This document shows, one piece after another, positions 36,230-45,903 of a DNA stretch of 64,000 nucleotides. A program made the translations under genes and the position numbers. The number at the start of each line of letters is the position of its first letter. The first letter of the stretch is position 1. Location: positions 1-64,000 of the forward strand of contig CAYZUS010000002.1 of the NCBI GenBank assembly GCA_964481885.1. Direction: 5' to 3'. Under the pieces are notes generated by a model. That model made no database searches. It saw only the letters and a list, made by a program, of their open reading frames with translations, and had not been told where the DNA came from. The stretch is from Fen731 sp964481885. Lineage in GTDB: Bacteria; Actinomycetota; Humimicrobiia; Humimicrobiales; Humimicrobiaceae.

Positions 36230-37009
36230 TTATCCAAATCTGCCGGTAATATAGTTCTCAGTTCTCCTGTCTTTGGGGTTGGTAAATATTTTATTTGTAT
36301 TATCATACTCAATTAATGTGGATGGCTCTCCGGATTTCTCCATCAGAAGAAAAGCTGTTTTATCAGAGACTCTTGCGGCCTGTTGCATGTTATGAGTGAC
36401 TATGATTATGGTATAGTTTTCCTTGAGTTCATCCATGAGGTCCTCAATTTTCTGTGTGGATACAGGATCAAGCGCAGAAGCAGGCTCATCCATAAGTATG
36501 ACTTCTGAATCAACAGCAAGCACACGTGCGATGCAAAGGCGCTGCTGCTGGCCGCCTGAAAGATCAAGTGCCGGAGTATTAAGCTTGTTTTTTACTTCAT
36601 CCCACAAAGCTGCTTTTCTGAGGGTGTCCTCAACAATACTGTCAAGCTCTGACTTTGCATATTTCCGGTGAAGCCTTGGTCCATAAACAACATTTTCATA
36701 AATTGTCTTGGGAAAGGGATTTGGCCTCTGGAATACCATGCCTATTCTTCGCCTTAAGTCCACGACATCGATGTCATCCTTATAGATGTCTATATTGTCT
36801 ATCCTGACCTCACCTTCAATTGCAGAAGCAGCGGCCATAAGCTCGTTCATTTTATTGAAGGAGCGAAGTAATGTGGATTTGCCGCATCCGCTTGGGCCTA
36901 TTATTGCAGTGATTGCATTCTTTGGTATGTCCATGTCTATATTCTCAAGGACTTTTGAGGTACCATAAAAAAAACCGAAATTTCTTACAGTGATTTTAAT
37001 TTCATCCAT
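36230..37009 (-). CDS. pstB: Phosphate ABC transporter ATPase PstB, canonical copy
   Basis: This third PstB in the window (259 residues) has every ATP-site motif intact: GPSGCGKST, VFQRPNPFP, LSGGQQQR, ILMDEPASALDP and VTHN. It stands alone, with no permease or binding protein next to it, and about 35 kb from the pst operon. It may complete another phosphate transporter, or serve as an alternative ATPase for the same channel. A short insertion (EKSGEPST near 230) precedes the conserved C-terminus NPKDRRTENYITGRFG. Confidence 0.94.
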   Translation of the reverse strand: MDEIKITVRNFGFFYGTSKVLENIDMDIPKNAITAIIGPSGCGKSTLLRSFNKMNELMAAASAIEGEVRIDNIDIYKDDIDVVDLRRRIGMVFQRPNPFPKTIYENVVYGPRLHRKYAKSELDSIVEDTLRKAALWDEVKNKLNTPALDLSGGQQQRLCIARVLAVDSEVILMDEPASALDPVSTQKIEDLMDELKENYTIIIVTHNMQQAARVSDKTAFLLMEKSGEPSTLIEYDNTNKIFTNPKDRRTENYITGRFG

Positions 37010-37288
37010 AACTTTTGTATAAAGAATATTTTTATTTTAAAAAATGTTAACACAAATCACTTAAAATATTTACAGTTATTGTAAAATTTAACATTTTTTT
37101 AATAATTTGGTAATTATCGGATATTAGGCTTTTTCTGAATCTGCCTGGCAAACATTGCTGCTGCTGAAACCATTTGACAAACAATGCTTTTGCTGAATCA
37201 ACACAGCACTCAAAAGTAAGATAAATTCCTTACCTTATGGTCACGAAAACTCCATAGTGTAGATCTTAAGTAAAACAAGCATTGAATC

Positions 37289-37375
37289 TGTTGAATCCAT
37301 ATAACTAACATTAATGCTGCTGAATCCATATAACAAACATTATTACTGCTTAATCCACATAACAAACATTACTGC
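37289..37375. repeat. 29-bp tandem repeat, three clear copies
   Basis: Three adjacent 29-bp units start at 37289, 37318 and 37347; each holds TGAATCCATATAAC or a near variant and ends in AACATT plus a few bases. Diverged relatives are seen upstream, for example at 37162-37190. There are no spacers, so this is not a CRISPR array. The array lies in the 474-bp space between pstB and the cyclase gene (37010-37483), where I find no gene. Confidence 0.8.
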
Positions 37376-37384
37376 TGTTTGTTA
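37360..37384 (+). terminator. AT-rich hairpin followed by T run
   Basis: TAACAAACA and TGTTTGTTA form a perfect 9-bp stem around TTACTGC, with TATTTTTG directly after it on the plus strand. It looks like an intrinsic terminator, but no plus-strand gene precedes it, and on the minus strand there is no T run. It overlaps the last 29-bp repeat unit, so it may be a by-product of that repeat. Confidence 0.3.
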
Positions 37385-37483
37385 TATTTTTGCACAAACA
37401 GTGAACAGTCCAAGGAATGTAAATGTCATTATCGCAGCGGGCTAAAATCGGCAGCTTTCTAAGCTGGCCGCCATATATCAGAG

Positions 37484-40103
37484 TTACCAGGCTTTTCCCA
37501 GTACTTTTTCCACAAATATTCTTGAAACATCCGGGTCAAACTGAGTCCCGGCGTTTACTTTTATTTCTTTGGCTGCTTCGTCCGCGCTTATTGCATCTCT
37601 GTAGGGCCTGTATCCTACCATTGCGGCATAAGCATTTGCAACTGCAATAATCCGGGACTGAAGTGGTATTTCCGAACCTTTTAAACCTTTGGGATAACCT
37701 GTGCCGTCATATCTTTCGTGGTGGGACAGAACGTACTCTGCTGCAAGTAAAAACTCGTTTATTGAGCTTAGTATACGGTAGCCTGTCTCTGGATGCCTCT
37801 TTATTAAAGTCCATTCGGAATTACTGAGCTTTCCGGGCTTGTTAAGAATTTTTTCATCGATTCCAATTTTTCCTATGCCATGCAGTGAGCCTGCAGTTTT
37901 AAGTTCGCTTAGCTCCGAAGGACTCATGCTGCAGGCAATGCCAATGCACTCACAAAAGTGTGCCACCATTTCGGAATGATCCTTTTCGCTTTCGCTTTTT
38001 TCATATAGTGTTTTAACAATGACTTCTACAATTTTTTTTCTTACACTGAATTTTTCAGAAAGCTTGAGACTATACATACTATCTTCGGCCCTCTTAAAAA
38101 CCTTAGTCATATCTTCCCTGTCATTTGTCTTTGATGCAGAGCCAAATGATGCAGATACTATGGCAGTACCCAGTTTGCAGCAGGACAATTTTTCATTTAT
38201 CCTTGCTACTATTTTTTCCGCATCTTTTAGCGGGGTCTTTGGAAGAAGCAGGACAAATTCATCTCCGCCAATTCTTGCGACAATATCATCAGTGCGGCTT
38301 TCTTTTTTTATGGCAGCTGCAACCTTTACAAGAAGTCTGTCTCCTGTTAAGTGGCCAAACGCATCATTTGCCATCTTAAGACCGTTTACATCTGCAATGA
38401 CAAGGGTCAGTGGAAGATTTCTTTTTGTGTCAAGCCTTTTTAGCTCTTCTTCATAAAATCTGCGGTTATAAATTCCTGTTAACTTGTCATGGTAGCTTAA
38501 ATAAAGAATTTCTTTTTCTGTCTGTTTGCGCTCAGTTATATCACTTGCGCTGCCCTCAAAACCAATAACTTTGCCTGTTTCATCAAACAAGGGCAAAGCA
38601 TTAGTGGTGTGCCACTTCCATGAACCATCAAGATGCTGTGCGCGGTATTCTATACCTGTCTGGCTTTGTGCTGTTTCAATGACCTTTTGCATAAATACTT
38701 CACATGCCGCAATATCGTCTGGATTGATAAATACTGCAAAATGATTTCCTGTTACCTGGCTTACCGGGTGGCCAAGAAGCAGCGTCCAGGCCGGAGAAAC
38801 AAATGTAAATATTCCGTTCAAATCGAGCGTATAGATAATATCATGGCTGTTTTCCACTAAAAGCCGGTGTCTTTTTTCTGACTGCTGAAGAGCTACTTCA
38901 GCTTTTTTACGCTCGGTTATATCATTAACAACAGTAAAGCGGTATTTTTTGTCCTGAACATAAATATTTTCTGAGGATAACAATACATGTTTTATATCGC
39001 CATTTTTTGCTTTTAAATCAGCTTCAATATTAACCGTGTTTCCGTCTTTATTGGCTTTAAGCATTATTGCATTTATTGTTTCAGGGGTTAAAATACCCAG
39101 GTCTGATGCTGTTTTGCCGATTACTTCATCTTTATCAAATCCAAACAAGGTGTAAAATGCTTCATTTACTTCGATATATTTGTGATTTTCCAAATCACTT
39201 AAACCACAGGCAGAAGGATTGATATGGAATAGTTTTGAAAACTTTTCTTCTGACAGTTTTATTTTGGAAATATCCTTGGAAACTCCAAAAAGCACTGGTT
39301 TGCCATCCCATGTTCCTGGTAAAACTCTTGTTTCAACCGGGATCTGGACACCGGTTTTTGTAATAACCGGAACGGGACAAAACTCTGAAGTTCCTGAAAG
39401 CATTTCACTGACAATTCTGCCGGCTTCTTTGCGTCGTTCAGGGGGATGAACCATGAGAACTGATTCCCCCAGAAGCTCTTCAACTGAATAGCCCAACCGC
39501 TTAACAACTGTGGTATTGGTGTGAAGTATGTTCCCCTGTTCATCCAAAACAAAAAGAAAATCATCTATATTGTTAAAAAATGTTTCATAGTTCTGCCGGG
39601 TCTGGACCAATAGATCTTCTGAGCGCTTGCGTTCAGTGATATCACGCATTGAAGCCATTATAGTTTTTCGTCCATTCAGTTCAATTAATCTTGCAGTAAT
39701 CTCAACCGGAAACACATTGCCATCTTTCTTTTTATGATACCTGACAGGTATAAAATCTTTAAACTCTTTTGTTGCCTGTTCGGTCTCTTTAGGCTCCGCA
39801 GACATGTCAATATCTTTTAGCCGCAGTATTTCATCCCGTTCATACCCGTAAAGGCTGCAGGCGGCGTCATTGGCATCCAGGATAGCGCCTGTTTTCTGGT
39901 CAAGCATAAAAAGCGGGTCCCCTACAGAAGCAAANNNNNNNNNNNNNNNNNNNNNNNNNNNNNNNNNNNNNNNNNNNNNNNNNNNNNNNNNNNNNNNNNN
40001 NNNNNNNNNNNNNNNNNNNNNNNNNNNNNNNNNNAAACTCTTCTGATGCAGCAACAATTTTCTGCAGTATTCTCTTTTCTTCTGTTTCACTTTGAATTGT
40101 CAT
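37484..40103 (-). CDS. PAS-GGDEF-HD domain signalling protein with degenerate HD motif (gapped)
   Basis: After the gap come four PAS domains, a GGDEF domain (IGGDEF, with RTDD five residues before it as the inhibitory site) and an HD-GYP-type domain. The metal-binding HD pair reads LHGIGK instead of LHDIGK, although HHERYDGTGYP is kept, so c-di-GMP hydrolysis is doubtful. The N-terminus is MTIQSETEEKRILQKIV, in another frame on the far side of the gap at 39935, and matches the start of the two paralogues; I therefore begin at 40103. By comparison with the 51.9-kb paralogue about 170 residues are missing. The start overlaps the upstream paralogue's end by 17 bp. Confidence 0.85.
39935..40034. 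other. Assembly gap of 100 N inside the GGDEF gene
   Basis: The gap replaces the N-terminal GAF-like region of this protein. The flanks encode ASEEF on one side and FASVGDPLF on the other, and these points are separated by 173 residues in the third paralogue. The true gap is probably near 520 bp. Similarity between the paralogues may have broken the assembly here. Confidence 0.93.
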
Positions 40104-42081
40104 TTTTTTTAGTGTTATTCTCCAAAACCCATTGTCCATTTGACAAAATTTCTATAGCTTTATCCACCAGCGCAGGATCAAACTGGGTGCCTGCACATCT
40201 TTTCAGTTCATCAATAGCATCCTCTTTGCTCATTGGTTTTTTATAAACTCTTCCGCTTGTCATGACATCATAAGCGTCGGCAATAAGTATAATTCTTGAT
40301 ATAACCGGGATTGACTCTCCCATTAAACCAAGCGGATAGCCGCTGCCATCCCAGTTTTCATGGCAGGAAAGAATACTTTTGGCAACATGGGAAATTTGCG
40401 GAGATGATTGTGCGATGTTAAAGCCTATTTCGGGATGTTTTTTTATAACCGTCCACTCCCTGTCAGTTAATTTTCCTTTTTTGAGAAGTATTGTTTCAGG
40501 AATTGCAACTTTGCCTATATCGTGAAGAGACGCCAGCAGAGAAAGTTCATCTAACTGGTGTGAAGGAAGCCTGATTGATTTTCCAAGTTTTATGGCAAGC
40601 TCATGCATTCTGTCTGCATGCTCTTTTGTCTCATTGCTTTTTTCATAAAGTGCCTGTTCAAGTGCAAAAATAATTGAGCTTGCCAGACTTTCTTTTTGAG
40701 CAAGCTTGTTTTTATACATATTGCTCTCAGCATCCGCAACAATTGTTTCTATGTCCCTGTCTTTAGTTTCTTTTGTTGAAGTTCCAAGCGATATGCTTAC
40801 CGGAATCTTTAAAATTTTTGTTTTCATGCATTCTTTTTTTATTCTGTCTATAATTTCTTCAGTGTATAAAACAGAAGTTTTTGGCAGAAGCAATGCAAAT
40901 TCATCCCCGCCCCATCGTGCTATAATATCATCAGACCTGCATATCTTTTTTAATATTTCAGCAGTCTCTATAAGCAACTCATCACCCTGTGCGTGCCCGA
41001 AAATATCATTTATTATCTTTAGGCCATTTAGATCACAAATTATAAAGCTTAAAGGAAGCTGTCTATCAGTATCAAGGCGCTTCAACTCTTCTTCAAAAAA
41101 TCTTCGGTTATAAAGTCCCGTAAGATGGTCATGGAAGCTTAAATGCAGAATTTCTTTTTCTGCCCTTTTACGATCAGTAATATCACTGATGCTGGATAAA
41201 ACAAATGGCTCAGTATTAATATGAATGATTTGTGCAGAGAATAAACCAATCATAATTTCATTATTCTTTTTCCTGAACTGAAACTCTCTGTCTTTCACTT
41301 CAGAACCGGCTTTTAGTTCAGCCAATACCCAGTTTCGGTTTTCCATGCTTACCCACAGTTTCAAATTAATCGATGAATCGGCGTCTGCCTCTTCCCGGCT
41401 AAAACCGGTGATGGCTGTAAAAGCTGCGTTGACTTCAATAAATTTTCCGTCTTTTACCCGAGTGATAGTAATGGCATAAGGCGAAGTCTGAAAAGCTTTG
41501 GAAAACTTCTCTGCGCTCTCTCTGAGTGCCTCCTCGGCTCTCTTGCGGGTAATAAGAAGCCCCAGCTGTCTTGTGTACAGCTCAACATAGTTATCATTTT
41601 TAAACCTGACATCACAGGGCATTATCAGGGTAAAATTCCCAATCATTGTATTTTCCTTGACAATCTTTACAACAATTACTTCACCTGTACTAAAAGTTTT
41701 CTCTAAAAGCACAACTACCGATTTGGGAATGACTTCTCCAGTTAGTTCATGCAGGGATGGAAAATGAGTTACTGTAGAATATTTTACTTTCTCAGCAAGA
41801 ATTAAGTCCTGCTCCCATGACTTGCCAGGCAATATAAAACCAACCAAAGATGATACTGTTTTTAATGTTCCCTGCGGAGCTGAAAGGGCCACGGTTGTAA
41901 ATTTGCTTCCGTCTTCATCATACAGGTTGAAAATAGCGTATTTTGCGCAGGAAATATTTAAAATATCGTCAGTGATTTTCTGGTAATTAAGCTCACTGCC
42001 GGCAGACTGCAGGAATTCTTCAGACGCAGCAACGACCAGCTGCAGTATTTTATTTTCTTCTGCTTGGTTTTGAATTGTCAT
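40087..42081 (-). CDS. PAS-GGDEF-HD-GYP bifunctional c-di-GMP protein
   Basis: This 664-residue protein has an N-terminal GAF-like sensor (1-185; NYQKITDDILNISCAKYAIFNLYDEDG), one PAS domain, a GGDEF domain with RWGGDEF and the RSDD inhibitory site, and an HD-GYP domain with LHDIGK, HPEIG and CHENWDGSGYP. All catalytic motifs for making and breaking c-di-GMP are present. No membrane segment is visible, so it probably acts in the cytoplasm. It is the first of two paralogues in tandem. The start is preceded by AGAGGGTAACACTAAAAAA, which gives an unusually long gap from GAGGG to ATG. Confidence 0.92.
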   Translation of the reverse strand: MTIQNQAEENKILQLVVAASEEFLQSAGSELNYQKITDDILNISCAKYAIFNLYDEDGSKFTTVALSAPQGTLKTVSSLVGFILPGKSWEQDLILAEKVKYSTVTHFPSLHELTGEVIPKSVVVLLEKTFSTGEVIVVKIVKENTMIGNFTLIMPCDVRFKNDNYVELYTRQLGLLITRKRAEEALRESAEKFSKAFQTSPYAITITRVKDGKFIEVNAAFTAITGFSREEADADSSINLKLWVSMENRNWVLAELKAGSEVKDREFQFRKKNNEIMIGLFSAQIIHINTEPFVLSSISDITDRKRAEKEILHLSFHDHLTGLYNRRFFEEELKRLDTDRQLPLSFIICDLNGLKIINDIFGHAQGDELLIETAEILKKICRSDDIIARWGGDEFALLLPKTSVLYTEEIIDRIKKECMKTKILKIPVSISLGTSTKETKDRDIETIVADAESNMYKNKLAQKESLASSIIFALEQALYEKSNETKEHADRMHELAIKLGKSIRLPSHQLDELSLLASLHDIGKVAIPETILLKKGKLTDREWTVIKKHPEIGFNIAQSSPQISHVAKSILSCHENWDGSGYPLGLMGESIPVISRIILIADAYDVMTSGRVYKKPMSKEDAIDELKRCAGTQFDPALVDKAIEILSNGQWVLENNTKKNDNSK

Positions 42082-42440
42082 TTTTTTAGTGTTACCCTCT
42101 GAAACCGGTAAGCTGCATAACTGTCATTTTCCATTATACTAATCGGCAAATTCCTGAAAATTCTTTAAAACAAAGCATAAATATTGAGTTTTTGGCTGAT
42201 CAGTGCCGGACATGCTATGGCAGACTGGCAAATTGCAGATTGAAAAAATTTTATTTTGACAGAAAGCTTGCAGGAAGAGAATCTTATTAAATTTTACCAA
42301 CAGTAAAAAAATAATTTAAACTCTGTAAAAATTATCAAAACAATTCAAGTAAGTTAATGGAAGTGATTAAAAAAACAAAAATGTTCACAGATACATGGAG
42401 CCCTTCAGTACCTGCTTATAGTTTTTCTGGATTTTTATCT
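42082..42440. other. Intergenic region upstream of the cyclase pair
   Basis: These 359 bp lie between purE and the first of two cyclase genes. They are AT-rich with scattered stop codons, and the promoter of the cyclase operon must lie here. I find no RNA, hairpin or repeat that I can support. Confidence 0.5.
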
Positions 42441-42902
42441 TTAATCTTCAAGACTTTGTTTATACTTTTTAAATTTTTCACCTATATCGGCATATTTAAG
42501 CGCCAGAATCTGTGCAGCCATTATGCCAGCATTTTTGGCACCATTTATCGCCATGGTTGCAACAGGCACCCCTGGCGGCATCTGAACTATCGACAACAGT
42601 GAATCCATGCCTCCGAGGTCATCGGTTTTAACCGGCACTCCTATTACCGGGAGTGTTGTATAGGACGCAATAACACCGGGTAGATGCGCTGCTTTTCCGG
42701 CACCAGCAATAATAACCTCAAAACCATTCTTTTGGGCATCAACGGCAAACTGTCTTGTCTTGTTAGGCATTCTGTGAGCAGATGAAACTATAATCTCATA
42801 TTCTATCCCAAAGCTCTCCAGTACTTCTGAGGCAGGCTTCATTATGGCATCATCAGACTTGCTGCCCATTAAAATTGCAACTTTTCTTTTTAAATCTTCC
42901 AT
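42441..42902 (-). CDS. purE: N5-carboxyaminoimidazole ribonucleotide mutase
   Basis: PurE rearranges the carboxylated purine precursor to CAIR. The 153-residue protein has MGSKSDD at the phosphate loop, SSAHRMP and AGKAAHLPGVIAS, the standard active-site lines. Its ATG shares one base with the purD stop (TAATG), with GAGGAGG ahead. No purK is seen nearby. Confidence 0.95.
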   Translation of the reverse strand: MEDLKRKVAILMGSKSDDAIMKPASEVLESFGIEYEIIVSSAHRMPNKTRQFAVDAQKNGFEVIIAGAGKAAHLPGVIASYTTLPVIGVPVKTDDLGGMDSLLSIVQMPPGVPVATMAINGAKNAGIMAAQILALKYADIGEKFKKYKQSLED

Positions 42903-44362
42903 TAAATTTCCTCCTCAACCTTAAAAGCTATGTCTTTCCTGTACTGCATACCCTCAAATTTGATGTTTGAAATAGCTGTGTAAGCTTTTTTTCTCGCATC
43001 TTTAAAAGTCTGCCCTTTTGCAACAATACTTAAAACTCTTCCGCCATTTGTATATATGTCAGTCTCTGTCTCTGTTTCCTGGAATCTGGTTGTGGCTGGT
43101 TTTCTTTCGTTTTCGCCGGATTTTATGTCATGCCCCACTGATTTTCCGTCAGGTTCTGCCAGTTTTGCGACTTCCGGTCCTATAACATGTGAATCTAAGT
43201 CAGCTTCTACTGATTCCATGTAAGTTCCGGCTGATTTGGTCCCGGCATGAAAAACCAAAACATCTTTATTATTTTCCAGAATGTCAAGACCACCAATAAG
43301 GTCGTCTTTTGACGAAGTCTCCGGATAACCCTTTGACGCCAAAACCACGCATACACTTTTTAAATTGTCCCATTTTAATGTACTTGTTCCAAGTTTTCCG
43401 TCGGCGCACTTTACAAGCATCTCCAGCAGATCGCTTTCAAGCCTTGGAAGTATGGCCTGAGTTTCAGGATCGCCGAATCTGCAGTTGTATTCAAGCAAAA
43501 GGGGCTCATTATTCAATACCATAATACCGCCATAAAGTACTCCCTTGTAGGCTATGCCTTCATTAAGAAGGCCGTCATATGTGGGGTAGATAATCTGTTC
43601 GAGGATTTTTTTATAGAGCTTTTTATCTACAAAGGGAACCGGGCTGAAGCTTCCCATGCCACCGGTATTTTTGCCTTCATCTCCATCAAAAATCTTTTTG
43701 TAGTCCTGTGCCAAAGCCATGGGAAGGATATTCTTTCCGTCACACAGGCATAATACTGAAACCTCAAAACCACTGATAAACTTTTCAATAATCAGCCTGT
43801 CTCCAGCGCTTCCAAAAGCATTTTCCACAAAGCAGCGGTTAATTTCTTCGGCAGCGTTTTGCTTTGTTTGTGTGATTATTACACCTTTCCCTGCAGCAAG
43901 GCCGTCAGCTTTCAATACAATGGGGAAATCATCTTCCTTGAGGCTTTTAACATAGCTCAGAGCTTTCTGGCACTGGCTTCTTTCAAAGGTAATACTGGCG
44001 GCTGTTGGTATATTGTATTTTGCACATAGTTGTTTGGTAAAAGCTTTGCTGCCTTCAATTGCAGCAGCTTTTTTGTCGGGGCCAAAAATACGTAAACCCC
44101 TGCTGTTAAAATAATCAACTATTCCGTCTGTCAGGGGAGCTTCCGGACCCACTATCGTACATCCAACCTGTTTTTCAATGGCAAAATCAGCAATATCCTT
44201 AAAATTTTCAGGACCTGCCAATGTCATGTCTCGGCACTGCCCCAACCGGCTTATTCCGGGGTTGCCGGGGATAGCGTATATTTTTCCGACGTCGCTTCCG
44301 GACTTTAATTTCCAGCAAATACAGTGTTCTCTTGCGCCGCTTCCGATGACAAGAACATCCAT
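42902..44362 (-). CDS. purD: Phosphoribosylamine--glycine ligase with low-complexity insertion
   Basis: This ATP-grasp enzyme joins glycine to phosphoribosylamine. It has VIGSGAREH, the ATP loop KADGLAAGKGV, NTGGMGSFSP and EYNCRFGDPETQ. At 486 residues it is about 55 longer than usual. The extra part is a hydrophilic segment at about 377-434 rich in Glu, Ser, Lys and Thr, placed between FHAGTK and NGGRVLSIVAKG, a surface loop in the family. It precedes purE in the same operon. Confidence 0.94.
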   Translation of the reverse strand: MDVLVIGSGAREHCICWKLKSGSDVGKIYAIPGNPGISRLGQCRDMTLAGPENFKDIADFAIEKQVGCTIVGPEAPLTDGIVDYFNSRGLRIFGPDKKAAAIEGSKAFTKQLCAKYNIPTAASITFERSQCQKALSYVKSLKEDDFPIVLKADGLAAGKGVIITQTKQNAAEEINRCFVENAFGSAGDRLIIEKFISGFEVSVLCLCDGKNILPMALAQDYKKIFDGDEGKNTGGMGSFSPVPFVDKKLYKKILEQIIYPTYDGLLNEGIAYKGVLYGGIMVLNNEPLLLEYNCRFGDPETQAILPRLESDLLEMLVKCADGKLGTSTLKWDNLKSVCVVLASKGYPETSSKDDLIGGLDILENNKDVLVFHAGTKSAGTYMESVEADLDSHVIGPEVAKLAEPDGKSVGHDIKSGENERKPATTRFQETETETDIYTNGGRVLSIVAKGQTFKDARKKAYTAISNIKFEGMQYRKDIAFKVEEEI

Positions 44363-44539
44363 TTTAATAATTACCTTTCAGTTTTTAATCCGGTAATAAA
44401 AAAATATTAAAATAAAAAACCGATATTTTAGACAACTGCATCCCAACTCGTGCCAGCGGTTAAAAATCCTAAAAGATTCCTGCTTGCTGTTTTAGAAACA
44501 TTTATGCCGACTCTTAATAAATAATGCTGCCGTCAACAG

Positions 44540-45868
44540 TTATAAAACCAGCAATGGTTTTTTGGTTTTGTTTATGACATCCTTTTTAAGTTCGGTATCC
44601 CTTATTATTATCTGGCTTCTTTCAGGTCCGACACTGATCATTGAAATAGGAACTTTCACAAGTTTTTCAATTTCAAGTACATAATTTTTTGTATTTTCAG
44701 GGAGCTCCTCAAAATTTTTAATCTTTGAAATATCCTGTTTCCAGCCCTTCATTATCTTGTATGCGGGTTGGCATTTATGCATTATCGTCTGATGCGGCGG
44801 AATATCTTCAAAAAGCTCTCCCTCATAAGTATAACCGGTACATACCTTTATTTCGTCAAGACCCGAGAGTACGTCTAGCTTGGTAAGGACTATTTTATCA
44901 ATGGAATTTAACATTATGGAGTATTTTAATATCAGGATATCGAGCCAGCCGCATCTTCTCGCCCTGCCGGTGGTGGTTCCATATTCATGGCCCTTTTCTC
45001 TTAAGTATTCTCCTGTAGAGTCCTCTATTTCTGTCGGTAATGGTCCTGATCCTACACGAGTCGTGTATGCTTTTGCGACCCCGATTATTTCAGATATTTT
45101 TTTTGGCCCAACCCCTGAACCGACACACGCTCCCCCGGCAATAGTTGAAGATGATGTTACGAAAGGATAGGTGCCATGATCGATATCCAGCAGTGTTCCC
45201 TGTGCACCTTCAAACAAAACACGTTTACTATCATCAAGATATTTATTTATTAAAAATGACGTATCAACAATATATTTGCCAATAATACCCACAAAACCCT
45301 TGTATTTGCTGAATATTTCTTCAAGATTTAAAGGTTCAAGCCCGTAAACTTTCTCTATTATTGCATTCTTCAGTTTCAGTGCTTCTTCAAGTTTTGTCCT
45401 GAATATTTTCAGGTCCAGAAGATCCTGTACCCTTATTCCGGATCTGTATGCTTTGTCTGCATATACAGGGCCAATACCTTTGTGTGTTGTGCCGATTTTT
45501 GATTTGCCAAGATTTTGTTCCCCTGCTTTGTCAAGAACTATATGGTAAGGCATCACAAGATGTGCATTGCCGCTAATTCGCAGGTTTTTGGTATTTATTC
45601 CTTTTCCGGCAAGCATTTCAAGTTCTTCAATTAAAGTCTCAGGATTTACGACCACACCATTTGCTATCACGCATAATGTTTCCGGATACATTATACCTGA
45701 AGGGATATGGTGCAATTTAAGCTCCTCGGTACCAATAACAACTGTGTGGCCCGCATTATTTCCACCCTGAAAACGAACAACCATATCCATGTCGCTGGCC
45801 AGAAGGTCAGTTACTCTGCCTTTCCCTTCGTCTCCCCACTGCGTTCCCAATAATATTATCCCTGGCAT
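44540..45868 (-). CDS. purA: Adenylosuccinate synthetase
   Basis: PurA makes adenylosuccinate from IMP, aspartate and GTP. The 442-residue protein has the GTP loop GTQWGDEGKGR, GGNNAGHTVV, the IMP-binding GTTHKGIGPVYADK and TTGRARRCGWLD. The ATG follows GAGAGGT. It sits 35 bp after dnaB on the same strand. Confidence 0.96.
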   Translation of the reverse strand: MPGIILLGTQWGDEGKGRVTDLLASDMDMVVRFQGGNNAGHTVVIGTEELKLHHIPSGIMYPETLCVIANGVVVNPETLIEELEMLAGKGINTKNLRISGNAHLVMPYHIVLDKAGEQNLGKSKIGTTHKGIGPVYADKAYRSGIRVQDLLDLKIFRTKLEEALKLKNAIIEKVYGLEPLNLEEIFSKYKGFVGIIGKYIVDTSFLINKYLDDSKRVLFEGAQGTLLDIDHGTYPFVTSSSTIAGGACVGSGVGPKKISEIIGVAKAYTTRVGSGPLPTEIEDSTGEYLREKGHEYGTTTGRARRCGWLDILILKYSIMLNSIDKIVLTKLDVLSGLDEIKVCTGYTYEGELFEDIPPHQTIMHKCQPAYKIMKGWKQDISKIKNFEELPENTKNYVLEIEKLVKVPISMISVGPERSQIIIRDTELKKDVINKTKKPLLVL

Positions 45869-45903
45869 TTGATTTACCTCTCAATTTAAAATCATTTTTA
45901 GAA

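Noticed and set aside
37289..37375. Possible CRISPR array
   Set aside because: The 29-bp units are contiguous, without spacers, and there are no cas genes.
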